Positions 15,963-24,708 of a stretch of 64,000 bases of DNA are shown here, piece by piece. Position 1 is the first letter of the stretch; every line of letters starts with the position of its first letter. Position numbers and translations under genes: made by a program. The notes beneath the pieces are model-generated. The model was given only the letters and a program-made list of their open reading frames with translations, had not been told where the DNA came from and did not search any database. The DNA is from Paracoccus ravus. GTDB lineage: Bacteria > Pseudomonadota > Alphaproteobacteria > Rhodobacterales > Rhodobacteraceae. The DNA lies in assembly GCF_004522175.1 (NCBI RefSeq), contig NZ_SDEB01000006.1, positions 1 through 64,000 on the forward strand, given 5' to 3'.

Positions 15963-17141
15963 TCAATCGCCCTGAACGGGTCGCAGCGCCTCTCCGCGCT
16001 CGCGTTCGATGACGCGCCAACGCGCGACATTCTGGTTATGCTCCTGCAGGGTCCGGGCAAAGGCATGGCCGCCGCTGCCATCCGCGACGAAGAACACGAA
16101 TTCGGTATCGTCCGGATTCATCGCGGCCTCGATCGCGGCCCTGCCGGGATTGGCGATCGGCGTCGGAGGCAGCCCTGCAATCTGATAGGTGTTATAGGGC
16201 GTGCGCCGACGCAATTCGCTGCCGCGCAGCCCGCGATCCAGCACCCCTTCGCCCTTGGTGATGCCATAGATCACCGTGGGGTCGGTTTCGAGGCGCATGC
16301 CGCGCTGCATCCGGTTCACGAAGACACTGGCCACCACGCCGCGTTCGGTCGGTATACCGGTCTCTTTCTCGATGATCGAGGCCATGATCAACGCTTCCTG
16401 CGGGTTCTTGTAGGGCAGATCGGGCGCGCGATTTTCCCAGGCGCGTGACAGGGTCTCGGATTGCCGCCGCTCCATTTCGGCCAAAAGCACGGCGCGATCG
16501 GCACCCTGCTGAATGTCGTAGGTATCCGGGGCAAGGCTGCCCTCGGCAGGCACCTTCGCGACATTGCCCGACATGAAGGGCGCCTGTTTCAGCGCCTCGA
16601 CGATCTGCCAACTGGTCACGCCCTCGGCAACGGTGATGCGCAAGCGGGAATCGGCGGCCTTTTCGGCCTGAGCGATGCGCTCGGGCGCGGTTTCCGAGGC
16701 CGGGTTGTATTTCGCCTGCTCGGCCATGGCGCCGGTCTGGGGATCGAGGTCACGCAGGATCAGAGTGTTTTCACGAACGCCGACACGCAGGATCAGTTCG
16801 ACCCCGCAGGTCGAGGCACCGCCCGCCGAAAGAAGCTCGACGACCTCTTCCATTGTAGAATGGGGCGGGACCAGGTGCGAGCCGTATTTCAGGCCCCGCG
16901 CCTTGCCGAGGTAATCGGTTCCCGCCCGGAAGATGTAGCCATTCGAGACGACTCCCTGCGCGACCAGCTGATCGCTGACCGTCGCCAGACTCGCACCCGG
17001 AGCGACACGCACGCATTGCGCCGCGGCACTGGGTCCGGGGGCGTAATACTGATGCTTGGCCCATGCGACCGCCGCGGCTGCGGCGATCAGGATCACGATC
17101 AGCAGCGTCAGGAAATTCGCCGCGATATGGCGCCACATCAT
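15963..17141 (-). CDS. mltG: Endolytic murein transglycosylase MltG
   Basis: A 392-residue YceG/MltG protein that cuts nascent peptidoglycan strands at the inner membrane. A single N-terminal membrane helix (residues 8-27, FLTLLIVILIAAAAAVAW) is followed by the YceG domain. The catalytic Glu lies in ASIIEKETGIPTERGVV, and the conserved NRMQRGMRLETDPTVIYG block follows. Its start overlaps the fabF stop by four bases (ATGA), so the two are co-translated, as is common in Rhodobacterales. Confidence 0.95.
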   Translation of the reverse strand: MMWRHIAANFLTLLIVILIAAAAAVAWAKHQYYAPGPSAAAQCVRVAPGASLATVSDQLVAQGVVSNGYIFRAGTDYLGKARGLKYGSHLVPPHSTMEEVVELLSAGGASTCGVELILRVGVRENTLILRDLDPQTGAMAEQAKYNPASETAPERIAQAEKAADSRLRITVAEGVTSWQIVEALKQAPFMSGNVAKVPAEGSLAPDTYDIQQGADRAVLLAEMERRQSETLSRAWENRAPDLPYKNPQEALIMASIIEKETGIPTERGVVASVFVNRMQRGMRLETDPTVIYGITKGEGVLDRGLRGSELRRRTPYNTYQIAGLPPTPIANPGRAAIEAAMNPDDTEFVFFVADGSGGHAFARTLQEHNQNVARWRVIERERGEALRPVQGD

Positions 17142-18400
17142 TCCTGAACGCGCCCCATCACAAGGCTCGCATTGGTGCCGCCAAAGCCGAAGCTGTTGGA
17201 CAGGACGTAATCCACCTTGCGGCGCACGGCGGCATTGGCGGCAAGGTCGATCGCCGTCTCGCGGGCCTGATTGTCCAGATTGATCGTCGGCGGGCAGATC
17301 TGGTCACGGATCGCGAGGATACAGAAGATCGCCTCGACCGCACCGGCCGCGCCCAGAAGGTGACCGATCGAGGACTTGGTCGAGGACATGACCACATTGC
17401 CCGCCGCATCGCCCAGAAGCCGCTCGACCGCGCCCAGTTCGATCACATCGGCCATGGTCGAGGTGCCATGCGCGTTGATGTAGTCGATCTGGCCCGGCTC
17501 CAGTCCGGCGCGCTTCAAGGCATTGGTCATGCTGCGGAAACCGCCATCGCCATCCTCGCTCGGGGCGGTGATGTGATAGGCGTCGCCCGACATGCCATAG
17601 CCCAGCACCTCGGCATAGATCTTTGCGCCGCGCGCCTTCGCGTGCTCATATTCCTCAAGCACGACGACGCCCGCGCCTTCGCCCATGACGAAACCGTCGC
17701 GATCCGCGTCCCAGGGACGGCTCGCCGACTTGGGATCATCCTCGCGCTTGGTCGAGAGCGCCTTGCAGGCGTTGAACCCCGCCACGCCGATCTCGCAGAT
17801 CGGGCTTTCCGCACCACCCGCGACCATGACATCGGCATCGCCGAAGCCGATCAGCCGTGCCGCATCGCCAATGGCATGCGCCCCGGTCGAGCAGGCCGTG
17901 ACGACCGCATGGTTCGGGCCCTTAAAGCCGAAACGGATCGAGACCTGACCCGAGACGAGGTTGATCAGCGCGCCCGGGATGAAGAACGGCGAAACCCGCT
18001 TCGGCCCGCGTTCCTTGATCAGGACGGCGGTTTCGGCGATCGATTGCAGACCGCCGATGCCTGCGCCGATCATCACGCCGGTGCGTTCGAACTCCTCGGT
18101 CGTGGACGGTGCCCAGCCGGAATCCTTCACCGCCTGTTCGGCGGCGGCCATGCCGTAAAGGATGAAATCATCGACCTTGCGGCGATCCTTGGGCTCCATC
18201 CAGTCATCGGGATTGAAGGTGCCATCACTGCCGTCACCAAGGGGGACTTCGCAGGCATATTTCGTCGTGACATCCTTGGTGTCGAAACGCGTGATCGGTC
18301 CGGCACCGGATTCCCCGGCCAAGAGGCGCTTCCAGGTCTCCTCGACACCCGAGGCCAGCGGTGTGACCATCCCAAGGCCGGTGACGACAACTCTGCGCAT
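17138..18400 (-). CDS. fabF: Beta-ketoacyl-ACP synthase II
   Basis: A 420-residue FabF catalysing malonyl-ACP condensation in fatty acid elongation. The catalytic triad is visible: Cys170 in VVTACSTGAHAIGDA, His in NAHGTSTMADVIE and His in KSSIGHLLGAAGAVE. The ATG at 18400 has AAGGAGCCG a few bases upstream. No acpP gene is next to it, although that is the common arrangement. It is divergent from telA across a 225-base promoter region. Confidence 0.97.
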   Translation of the reverse strand: MRRVVVTGLGMVTPLASGVEETWKRLLAGESGAGPITRFDTKDVTTKYACEVPLGDGSDGTFNPDDWMEPKDRRKVDDFILYGMAAAEQAVKDSGWAPSTTEEFERTGVMIGAGIGGLQSIAETAVLIKERGPKRVSPFFIPGALINLVSGQVSIRFGFKGPNHAVVTACSTGAHAIGDAARLIGFGDADVMVAGGAESPICEIGVAGFNACKALSTKREDDPKSASRPWDADRDGFVMGEGAGVVVLEEYEHAKARGAKIYAEVLGYGMSGDAYHITAPSEDGDGGFRSMTNALKRAGLEPGQIDYINAHGTSTMADVIELGAVERLLGDAAGNVVMSSTKSSIGHLLGAAGAVEAIFCILAIRDQICPPTINLDNQARETAIDLAANAAVRRKVDYVLSNSFGFGGTNASLVMGRVQE

Positions 18401-18559
18401 AGACGGCTCCTTAACCTTCTTTTAATCGCTGAGGTTCTACACGGCGCGGCCCTCTGGCGCAACGTCATGGCAACCACCCGGCGTTTTGTCGCGTTGGGGA
18501 CGGATCGCAACAGCCAGCGCCGGTGCCTTTCCTTTTCGAAACGGCCGATCGGGAAGCCA

Positions 18560-18587
18560 TTGAACAACCCCCAAAAGGGCCTATCAT
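18560..18587 (+). promoter_or_regulatory. Predicted promoter of the telA group
   Basis: TTGAAC (18560-18565), a 16-base spacer and TATCAT (18582-18587) resemble -35 and -10 boxes. They are followed about 30 bases later by AAAGGACGACGG and the telA ATG. They sit in the fabF/telA divergent gap. Confidence 0.45.
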
Positions 18588-18625
18588 TTTTTCAGGTCCT
18601 GCATGAAAAACCGAAAGGACGACGG

Positions 18626-19798
18626 ATGACGACCCAGACCAAGGCCAGCGCCGAAGCCGCATTGGACGAGATCCGAACCGTGACCGCCGTGGTCCTTCCG
18701 GACCCGCATCCGGCCCCGCCCCCCCTGCCCGAGGCGCAGGGCGCGACCGCCGAGGAAATCCGCAGGCGCATGGCGGAAATCGATCTGTCCGATTCCAGCT
18801 CGATCGTGCATTTCGGGGCGCGGGCGCAAAATGAACTGCAAGAGATCAGCCAGGCCATGCTGGCCGATGTAAAGAACAAGGATGTCGGCCCCGCGGGCGA
18901 ATCCCTGCGCGATATCGTGACCACGATCCGCGGCTTCTCGGTCAGCGAGCTTGACGTACGCCGCGAACGCAGCTGGTGGGAACGCCTGACCGGCCGCGCC
19001 GCGCCCTTCGCGAAATTCGTCGCCAATTACGAAGAGGTGCAGGGCCAGATCGACAAGATCACCTCGGATCTCGACAGCCACCAGCATCGCCTGCTCAAGG
19101 ATATCCGCTCGCTCGACCTGCTCTACGACCGGACGCTGAATTTCTACGACGAACTCGCGCTATACATCGCCGCCGGCGAGGAAAAACTGCACCAGATCGA
19201 CAGCACCGACATTCCCGCCCGGGAAGCCGCCGTCGAGGCCGCCCCCGAGGAACAGAAGGTCATGGCCGCGCAGGAACTGCGCGACCTGCGATCATCGCGC
19301 GACGATCTCGAACGCCGGGTGCATGACCTCAAGCTGACGCGTCAAGTGACGATGCAGTCGCTGCCCTCGATCCGTCTCGTGCAGGAGAACGACAAATCAC
19401 TGATCACCAAGATCAATTCGACGCTGGTGAACACCGTGCCGCTGTGGGAAACCCAGCTTGCGCAGGCCGTCACCATCCAGCGCAGCGCCCAGGCGGCCCG
19501 CGCGGTCAAGGAGGCCAATGACCTCACCAACGACCTGCTGACCCGCAATGCCGAGAACCTGCGCCAGGCGAACCAGCAGATCCGCACCCAGACCGAGCGG
19601 GGTGTTTTCGACATCGAATCCGTGCGCGCCGCCAATGCGGAACTGATCGCCACCATCGAGGACAGCCTGCGCATCGCCGATGAGGGCAAGACCCGCCGCG
19701 CCGCCGCCGAGGAAGAGCTGACCCAGATGGAAAGCGAGCTTCGCCGCACCCTCGCCGCCGCCAGCGCGACCAAGCAACCCAACCAGCCGCAAGCATAA
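18626..19798 (+). CDS. TelA-family toxic anion resistance protein
   Basis: A 390-residue TelA family protein (pfam05816), largely alpha-helical. A Pro-rich N-terminus (residues 20-40) is followed by a long coiled-coil-rich body, with ERLTGRAAPFAKFVANYEEVQGQIDKI and LKLTRQVTMQSLPSIRLVQENDKSLITKINSTLVNTVPLWETQL typical of the family. TelA proteins accompany tellurite and envelope stress genes, but their biochemistry is not settled. The ATG at 18626 follows AAAGGACGACGG. The frame is open far upstream over fabF without meaning. First gene of a rightward group. Confidence 0.9.
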   Translation: MTTQTKASAEAALDEIRTVTAVVLPDPHPAPPPLPEAQGATAEEIRRRMAEIDLSDSSSIVHFGARAQNELQEISQAMLADVKNKDVGPAGESLRDIVTTIRGFSVSELDVRRERSWWERLTGRAAPFAKFVANYEEVQGQIDKITSDLDSHQHRLLKDIRSLDLLYDRTLNFYDELALYIAAGEEKLHQIDSTDIPAREAAVEAAPEEQKVMAAQELRDLRSSRDDLERRVHDLKLTRQVTMQSLPSIRLVQENDKSLITKINSTLVNTVPLWETQLAQAVTIQRSAQAARAVKEANDLTNDLLTRNAENLRQANQQIRTQTERGVFDIESVRAANAELIATIEDSLRIADEGKTRRAAAEEELTQMESELRRTLAAASATKQPNQPQA

Positions 19799-19808
19799 CG
19801 GAGACATC

Positions 19809-20861
19809 GTGCTCGGGTCGTCCCATGTCGTCGCCTTGCAGTCCCCCTCCGCGCCCGGCAGGATCGCCGCCCTGCTGGCCCTTGGCCTTGTGGCGAGTTG
19901 CCAAGAGCCCGCGGTCGAACCCGCGTCACCCCCGCCCATCTCGGCCGCGGCACCGGTGCCGCGTCCCGACCGGGCCGAGGTGACGCAGGCCGCGCTGCGC
20001 GCCGAGCGGGCCGAAAAGGCCCGCAGCGATTCCGCCAAAGCTGCCGCCGCGGCCGGGACGCCCGCCAGCCAGAACATGCGCAGCTATCTTGCGGGGGTCG
20101 AAGAGGCGCTGATCGCGCGCGGCTTGCTGCGCACCGATGCGGGTCTGGACATCGAACTGACCCCCGAGCGGCTGACCGAGGATTTCGTGACCATCGCCCT
20201 GCATGACGAATATGTCCGCGAGGGCGAGGCGCTGATCTCGCGCAGCGCGGCGGCGCCGCTGCGCCGCTGGGCGCAGCCGGTGCGCATCCATATAGAATTC
20301 GGCGAATCCGTCGCGCCCGCCCAGCGCGCCCGCGACCGCTCGGACATCGCCGCCTATGCCGCGCGCCTGCAATCCGTCTCCGGCCATCCGATCACGCTGG
20401 ACCCCGGTCAGGGCAATTTGACCGTCCTGATCCTCAGCGAGGACGAGCGCCGCGCCATCGGCCCCCGGCTAGCCTCGATCATCCCGGGGATACCGGCAGG
20501 CGATATCAACGCGCTTGCGAGCCTCGCACCCCAGAATTACTGCACCGTCTTTGCCTATTCCCGTGGCGACACGACGACCTATGACCGCGCCCTTGTCCTG
20601 ATCCGCAGCGAGACGCCCTCCCGCCTGCGCCGGTCCTGCATCCATGAGGAAATCGCCCAAGGCCTGGGCCTTGCCAATGACAGCCGCATGGTCCGTCCCT
20701 CGATCTTCAACGATGACGAGGAATTTGCCTACCTGACGCGCCATGACGAATTGCTGCTTCAGATCCTCTACGACCCGCGTCTGCGCCCCGGCATGACCGA
20801 GGCCGAGGCACGCCCGGTCATTCTGGATATCGCAAGGGAAGTGCTGGCGACCGGCACATGA
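19809..20861 (+). CDS. DUF2927 lipoprotein
   Basis: This 350-residue protein has a GTG start 10 bases after telA, with ACGGAG upstream. A hydrophobic signal ends in the lipobox LVASC near residue 31, so it should be a lipid-anchored periplasmic protein. An Ala/Pro/Glu-rich linker follows. The DUF2927 domain then contains RRSCIHEEIAQGLGLANDSRMVRPSIFNDDEEFAYLTRHDELLLQILYDPRLRPGM. The HEE-IAQGLG(x)nD pattern resembles a metallopeptidase HExxH-like helix; activity is unproven. Confidence 0.85.
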   Translation: MLGSSHVVALQSPSAPGRIAALLALGLVASCQEPAVEPASPPPISAAAPVPRPDRAEVTQAALRAERAEKARSDSAKAAAAAGTPASQNMRSYLAGVEEALIARGLLRTDAGLDIELTPERLTEDFVTIALHDEYVREGEALISRSAAAPLRRWAQPVRIHIEFGESVAPAQRARDRSDIAAYAARLQSVSGHPITLDPGQGNLTVLILSEDERRAIGPRLASIIPGIPAGDINALASLAPQNYCTVFAYSRGDTTTYDRALVLIRSETPSRLRRSCIHEEIAQGLGLANDSRMVRPSIFNDDEEFAYLTRHDELLLQILYDPRLRPGMTEAEARPVILDIAREVLATGT

Positions 20862-20961
20862 GGGGCGGCCCGCGACCACAGGGTCTTGACGCGGGTCGGT
20901 GCGACGTCACTATCGGACCGGCAGACATCCGGTTCACCGCAGCAGCGTGAAAGGCATGGCC

Positions 20962-22092
20962 ATGAGTATCCTAGACATCTTCGGCGGCGAGTTCATCGAC
21001 ATCATCGAATGGACCGACGACACGCGCGACACGATGGTCTATCGCTTCCCCACCGTGGGCAAGGCCATCAAATACGGGGCCAAGCTCACCGTGCGCGAGG
21101 GGCAATCCGCCGTCTTCATCCATGAGGGGCAATTGGCCGATGTCTTCGGCCCCGGCCTCTATATGCTCGAAACCAACAATCTGCCGATCCTGACCCGGCT
21201 GCAGCATTGGGATCACGGCTTCCGCAGCCCCTTCAAGTCCGAGATCTATTACGTCAACACCACCCGCTTCAACGATCTGAAATGGGGCACCAAGAACCCG
21301 GTCATCGCACGCGACCCCGAATTCGGCCCGGTGCGGTTGCGGGCCTTTGGCACCTATTCCATGCGGATCAGCGATCCCGGCAAGTTCATGCTGGAAATCG
21401 TGGGCACCGACGGCGAATTCACCAAGGACGAGATCACCTTCCAGCTGCGCAATATCATCGTGCAGGAATTCTCGCGCATGATCGCAAGCTCGGGGATTCC
21501 CGTCCTCGACATGGCGGCCAATACCGACCAGTTCGGCAAGCTCGTCGCCAAGGCGATCACGCCCACGGTCGCCGAATACGGCCTGACCATCCCGGAATTC
21601 TATATCGAGAACATCAGCCTGCCCGACGAGGTCGAGAAGATGCTCGACAAGCGCACCTCGATCGGGATCGTCGGCGATCTGAACCGCTTCGGCCAATATG
21701 CCGCCTCCGAGGCGATGCTCAACGCTTCGAACCAACCCGGAGGCGGCATGGGCGCGGGGCTTGGGGCCGCGATGGGCGCAGGCATGGGCATGGCCATGGG
21801 TGGGGCGAACCGCGGCCCTTGGGGCGCCGTGCCGCAGCAGGCCCCGCAGACCCCGCCGCCGCTGCATCCCGAGACCGTCTGGCATATCGCCGTGGACGGT
21901 CAGGCCGACGGCCCCTATGGGCGCGCGCATCTCGGCCGTCTCGTGCGCGAGGGGAAGTTCACCCGCGACACCATGGTCTGGACGCCGGGACAGGACGGCT
22001 GGAAACCCGCCGATGATGTCGCCGAACTGGCGCAGCTTTTCACCGTGGCCCCGCCGCCCCCGCCGCCGCCTTTGCCCAAGCAGGATCTCTGA
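20962..22092 (+). CDS. SPFH (band 7-like) protein with C-terminal GYF_2 domain
   Basis: A 376-residue protein of the bacterial 'virion core protein'/YdjI-like SPFH group. About residues 20-250 form the SPFH region (LTVREGQSAVFIHEGQLADVFGPGLYML; RLRAFGTYSMRISDPGKFMLEIVG). Next come a Gly/Met/Ala-rich linker (about 255-290), then a GYF_2/DUF4339 domain (VWHIAVDGQADGPYGRAHLGRLVREGKFTRDTMVWTPGQDGWKPADDV). The C-terminus is a polyproline tail. No membrane segment is obvious. Of two close ATGs, 20962 was chosen because GAAAGG is at proper distance. Confidence 0.87.
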   Translation: MSILDIFGGEFIDIIEWTDDTRDTMVYRFPTVGKAIKYGAKLTVREGQSAVFIHEGQLADVFGPGLYMLETNNLPILTRLQHWDHGFRSPFKSEIYYVNTTRFNDLKWGTKNPVIARDPEFGPVRLRAFGTYSMRISDPGKFMLEIVGTDGEFTKDEITFQLRNIIVQEFSRMIASSGIPVLDMAANTDQFGKLVAKAITPTVAEYGLTIPEFYIENISLPDEVEKMLDKRTSIGIVGDLNRFGQYAASEAMLNASNQPGGGMGAGLGAAMGAGMGMAMGGANRGPWGAVPQQAPQTPPPLHPETVWHIAVDGQADGPYGRAHLGRLVREGKFTRDTMVWTPGQDGWKPADDVAELAQLFTVAPPPPPPPLPKQDL

Positions 22093-22102
22093 GCGCGCCT
22101 GA

Positions 22103-23380
22103 ATGCCGACCCCCCGTTCAGAATACCGCTATCCTTGCGAGAATTGCGGCGCGAGCCTTGAATTCTCGCCCGGTCAGCAACGGCTGCATTGCCCCTATTG
22201 CGGGCATGAGCAGGAAATCGGCCCCGGCGCTGCCCGCGCGCCCAGCCGTCAGGCCAAGGGCGGTGTCGAGGCCGAGCAGGTCATCCTGCGCGACCCGGCC
22301 ACCGGCCGCGCGCTGCAATGGGATGCCAGCCACAAAGCCCCCGAGCTGCGCGAACTGCCCTTGGAGCAAGGTCTGCGCATCGACCGCGAAAGCGACCTGA
22401 CCGAGACGGTCCGCACATTGTCCTGCCCGAATTGCGGCGCCAAGATCGAGGTGACCTCGGACAGCCATGCCTCGACCTGCCCGTTCTGCGCCACAGCCGT
22501 GGTGACCGATACCGGCACGACCCGGCTGATCAAGCCGCAGGGCGTGCTGCCCTTCGTCATCGACGAGGCGCAGGCGAAATCGGCGCTGGAAAGCTGGCTC
22601 AAGGGGCTCTGGTTCGCGCCGTCGGGGCTGATGGCCTATGCCCGTCGCGGCCGCAAGATGTCTGGGGTCTATTCCCCCTTCTGGACCTTCGACGCCGCGA
22701 CGCAATCGGCCTATAGCGGGGCGCGGGGCGATTGGTATTATGAGACGGTCTGGGTCACCGAAGAGGTGAATGGCCGGATGCAGCGCGTCGCAAGGCAGGT
22801 GCGCCGCACCCGCTGGACCCCGGTCTCGGGACAGGTGTCGCGGCATTTCAACGATGTGCTGGTCCTCGCGGCCAGTTCCTTGCCGCGCCGCATCACCGAT
22901 GCGTTGACGCCATGGGACCTCTCGCATCTGGTGACCTACCGACCCGAATATCTCGCGGGCTTCACCGCCGAGGGCTATACCATCCCCCTCGCCTCGGGCC
23001 ATGAGATCGCCCGTCAGGAAATGGCGGGCGTCATCGCCATGGATGTGCGCCGCGCGATCGGCGGCAATGAGCAGCAGATCGCCCAGATCCGCACCGGCCA
23101 TAGCGACGAGACCTTCAAGCATATCCTGCTGCCGGTCTGGACCGCCGCCTATCGCTATAACGGCAAAAGCTACCGCTTCGTCGTGAATGGCCAATCGGGA
23201 CGCGTGCAGGGCGAGCGCCCCTATTCGGTCTGGAAGATCGCTTTTGCGGTGCTGCTGGTGATGGCTTTGCTCGCGGGCCTGTTCTGGCTCAATGAAAAAG
23301 GCGGCTATGTGCAGATCAATACCGGCGGCTATTCGGTCGATCTTAACAGCGGCACGTCTTACCGCTATCAGCCGCCATGA
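22103..23380 (+). CDS. Zinc-ribbon membrane protein, partner of the SPFH protein
   Basis: A 425-residue protein. Two zinc ribbons are visible: CENC/CPYC at residues 12-33, and CPNC/CPFC near 110-132. A globular middle contains YARRGRKMSGVYSPFWTFDAATQSAYSGARGDWYYETV. One C-terminal membrane helix (WKIAFAVLLVMALLAGLFWL, around 375-395) is followed by a short outside tail. Databases often label such proteins 'primosomal protein N-prime' because of the zinc ribbon, but no helicase motif is present. It starts 10 bases after the SPFH gene; function unknown. Confidence 0.82.
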   Translation: MPTPRSEYRYPCENCGASLEFSPGQQRLHCPYCGHEQEIGPGAARAPSRQAKGGVEAEQVILRDPATGRALQWDASHKAPELRELPLEQGLRIDRESDLTETVRTLSCPNCGAKIEVTSDSHASTCPFCATAVVTDTGTTRLIKPQGVLPFVIDEAQAKSALESWLKGLWFAPSGLMAYARRGRKMSGVYSPFWTFDAATQSAYSGARGDWYYETVWVTEEVNGRMQRVARQVRRTRWTPVSGQVSRHFNDVLVLAASSLPRRITDALTPWDLSHLVTYRPEYLAGFTAEGYTIPLASGHEIARQEMAGVIAMDVRRAIGGNEQQIAQIRTGHSDETFKHILLPVWTAAYRYNGKSYRFVVNGQSGRVQGERPYSVWKIAFAVLLVMALLAGLFWLNEKGGYVQINTGGYSVDLNSGTSYRYQPP

Positions 23381-23401
23381 CCGAATGAATGGAGGACAGG
23401 C

Positions 23402-24334
23402 ATGATCCTGTGCGCTGGCGAATCGCTGATCGACATGGTGCCCGAAACCGGTGCTGGGGGCGCGGCCTTCCGTCCCCTGCCCGGCGGCGCGGTCTATAAC
23501 ACCGCCATCGCGCTTGGCCGGATCGGCGCGCCCGTGGGCTATCTCTGGCCGATCTCGCGCGATCCTTTCGGCGAGGTGCTGCTGCGCCCCTTGGCCGAGG
23601 CCAATGTCGACATCTCGCTCTCGCCGCGCTCGGACCGGCTGACGACGCTGGCCTTCGTGACGCTTTCCGGCGGCGAGGCGCGCTATTCCTTCTATGACGA
23701 GGGGTCGGCGGGGCGGATGCTTGCGCCCGCGGATCTGCCCAATATCCCCGAGACGGTATCGGCGCTCTTCATCGGCGGCATCAGCCTTGTCCCCGATCCC
23801 TGCGGCGCGGCGATCGAGGAACTGGTCGCCCGCCTGAAACCCCGCGTCCCGATCATCCTCGACCCGAATATCCGCCCCTTCTTCATCGCCGATGCCGAGG
23901 CGTATCGCGCCCGCTTGGATCGGCTGATCGGCATGGCCGATATCGTGAAGCTTTCAGCGGATGACCTTGAATGGCTGGCCCCCGGCAAAAGCTTCGACGA
24001 GGTCGCCGCCGATCTTTTGTCCCGTGGCGTCAAGGTATTGCTGCAAACCGGAGGCGCTGCTGGCGCCCTCGCCCATTGGCAAGGCGCGCCGATCAGCGCC
24101 CCGGCTTTGCGGGTCGAGGTCGCCGATACGATTGGCGCAGGTGATACGTTCAACGCGGGCGTTCTGGCCTCGCTCAACGCCGATGGGGCGCTGACCCGCG
24201 AGGGGCTTGCCAAGCTTTCCCCCGAAGCCCTGCTGCGCGCATTGAGCCTTGGAACAAAAGCAGCGGCAATCACCGTGTCGCGACCCGGCGCGAACCCTCC
24301 TTGGGCACATGAGCTTGCCGCCTTGCCGGGCTGA
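23402..24334 (+). CDS. PfkB-family sugar kinase, probable fructokinase
   Basis: A 310-residue ribokinase-like kinase that would phosphorylate a sugar, most likely fructose, with ATP. The N-terminal ILCAGESLIDMVP and PGGAVYNTAIALGRIG match the sugar-binding region. The C-terminal VADTIGAGDTFNAGVLA is PfkB signature 2 with the catalytic Asp. It begins 21 bases after the zinc-ribbon gene, with GGAGGACAGGC upstream of the ATG. The downstream terminator has been cut by insertion sequences. Substrate assignment is by family resemblance only. Confidence 0.88.
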   Translation: MILCAGESLIDMVPETGAGGAAFRPLPGGAVYNTAIALGRIGAPVGYLWPISRDPFGEVLLRPLAEANVDISLSPRSDRLTTLAFVTLSGGEARYSFYDEGSAGRMLAPADLPNIPETVSALFIGGISLVPDPCGAAIEELVARLKPRVPIILDPNIRPFFIADAEAYRARLDRLIGMADIVKLSADDLEWLAPGKSFDEVAADLLSRGVKVLLQTGGAAGALAHWQGAPISAPALRVEVADTIGAGDTFNAGVLASLNADGALTREGLAKLSPEALLRALSLGTKAAAITVSRPGANPPWAHELAALPG

Positions 24335-24337
24335 ACG

Positions 24338-24355
24338 AAAAACCCGCCCAATTGG
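24338..24355. terminator. Left arm of a split bidirectional terminator
   Basis: AAAAACCCGCCCAATTG directly after the kinase stop is the near inverse complement of CAATGCGCGGGTTTTTT at 27036-27052, just before the hflX stop. Together they would make one bidirectional hairpin between convergent genes. They are now 2.7 kb apart with the insertion-sequence cluster between them. Confidence 0.6.
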
Positions 24356-24363
24356 CAAGCCTC

Positions 24364-24413
24364 TAAGATAAATGTTGAAGGCTTAAGGTGTCGGCAGAGA
24401 TCTGTCGGCACTT
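24364..24413 (+). repeat. Left outer inverted repeat
   Basis: It begins TAAGATAAATGTTGAAGGCT and contains two TGTCGGCA copies near its inner end. It matches the reverse complement of 26977-27026 at about 40 of 50 positions. Confidence 0.75.
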
Positions 24414-24505
24414 TTTCCTTTAAATCGATAGGGCGTCGGTCGTAACTAGGCGGTGTTGACAAAAGGGATTCACAGGGCGGGCTGATCGTGATTCAAGTAT
24501 CTGCG

Positions 24506-24652
24506 ATGGAGACCAGCTTGGCACGAGACCTGATGTCGGACGAGGAGTGGGCGTTTCATGAACGCTTCATCCTTGCCACCCGCGCTACGAACGGACGCAA
24601 GCCCACGAACCATCGCCTTGTTCTGGGTGGGATTTTCTGGAGTGAGGCATGA
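24506..24652 (+). pseudogene. IS5-family transposase, N-terminal fragment
   Basis: 48 codons read METSLARDLMSDEEWAFHER, then RKPTNHRLVLGGIFW, the standard start of IS427-group IS5 transposases. After GIFW the family sequence is lost and a TGA follows at 24650-24652. A matching left end (CTAGGCGGTGTTGACA) lies at 24446-24461. Only the 5' end of that element remains. Confidence 0.8.
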
Positions 24653-24708
24653 GCCATTGGTTCAAGGCCATGCCGAACGCGCACCGGTTCGCCGTGGCGT
24701 GACCTACC

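Noticed and set aside
17063..18625. N-terminal extension of the TelA frame by over 500 codons
   Set aside because: It lies antisense to fabF. TelA homology and the ribosome site begin at 18626.
22103..23380. Primosomal protein N-prime (PriA) as identity of the zinc-ribbon gene
   Set aside because: No helicase motifs are present and a C-terminal membrane helix is. The label would rest only on the zinc ribbon.
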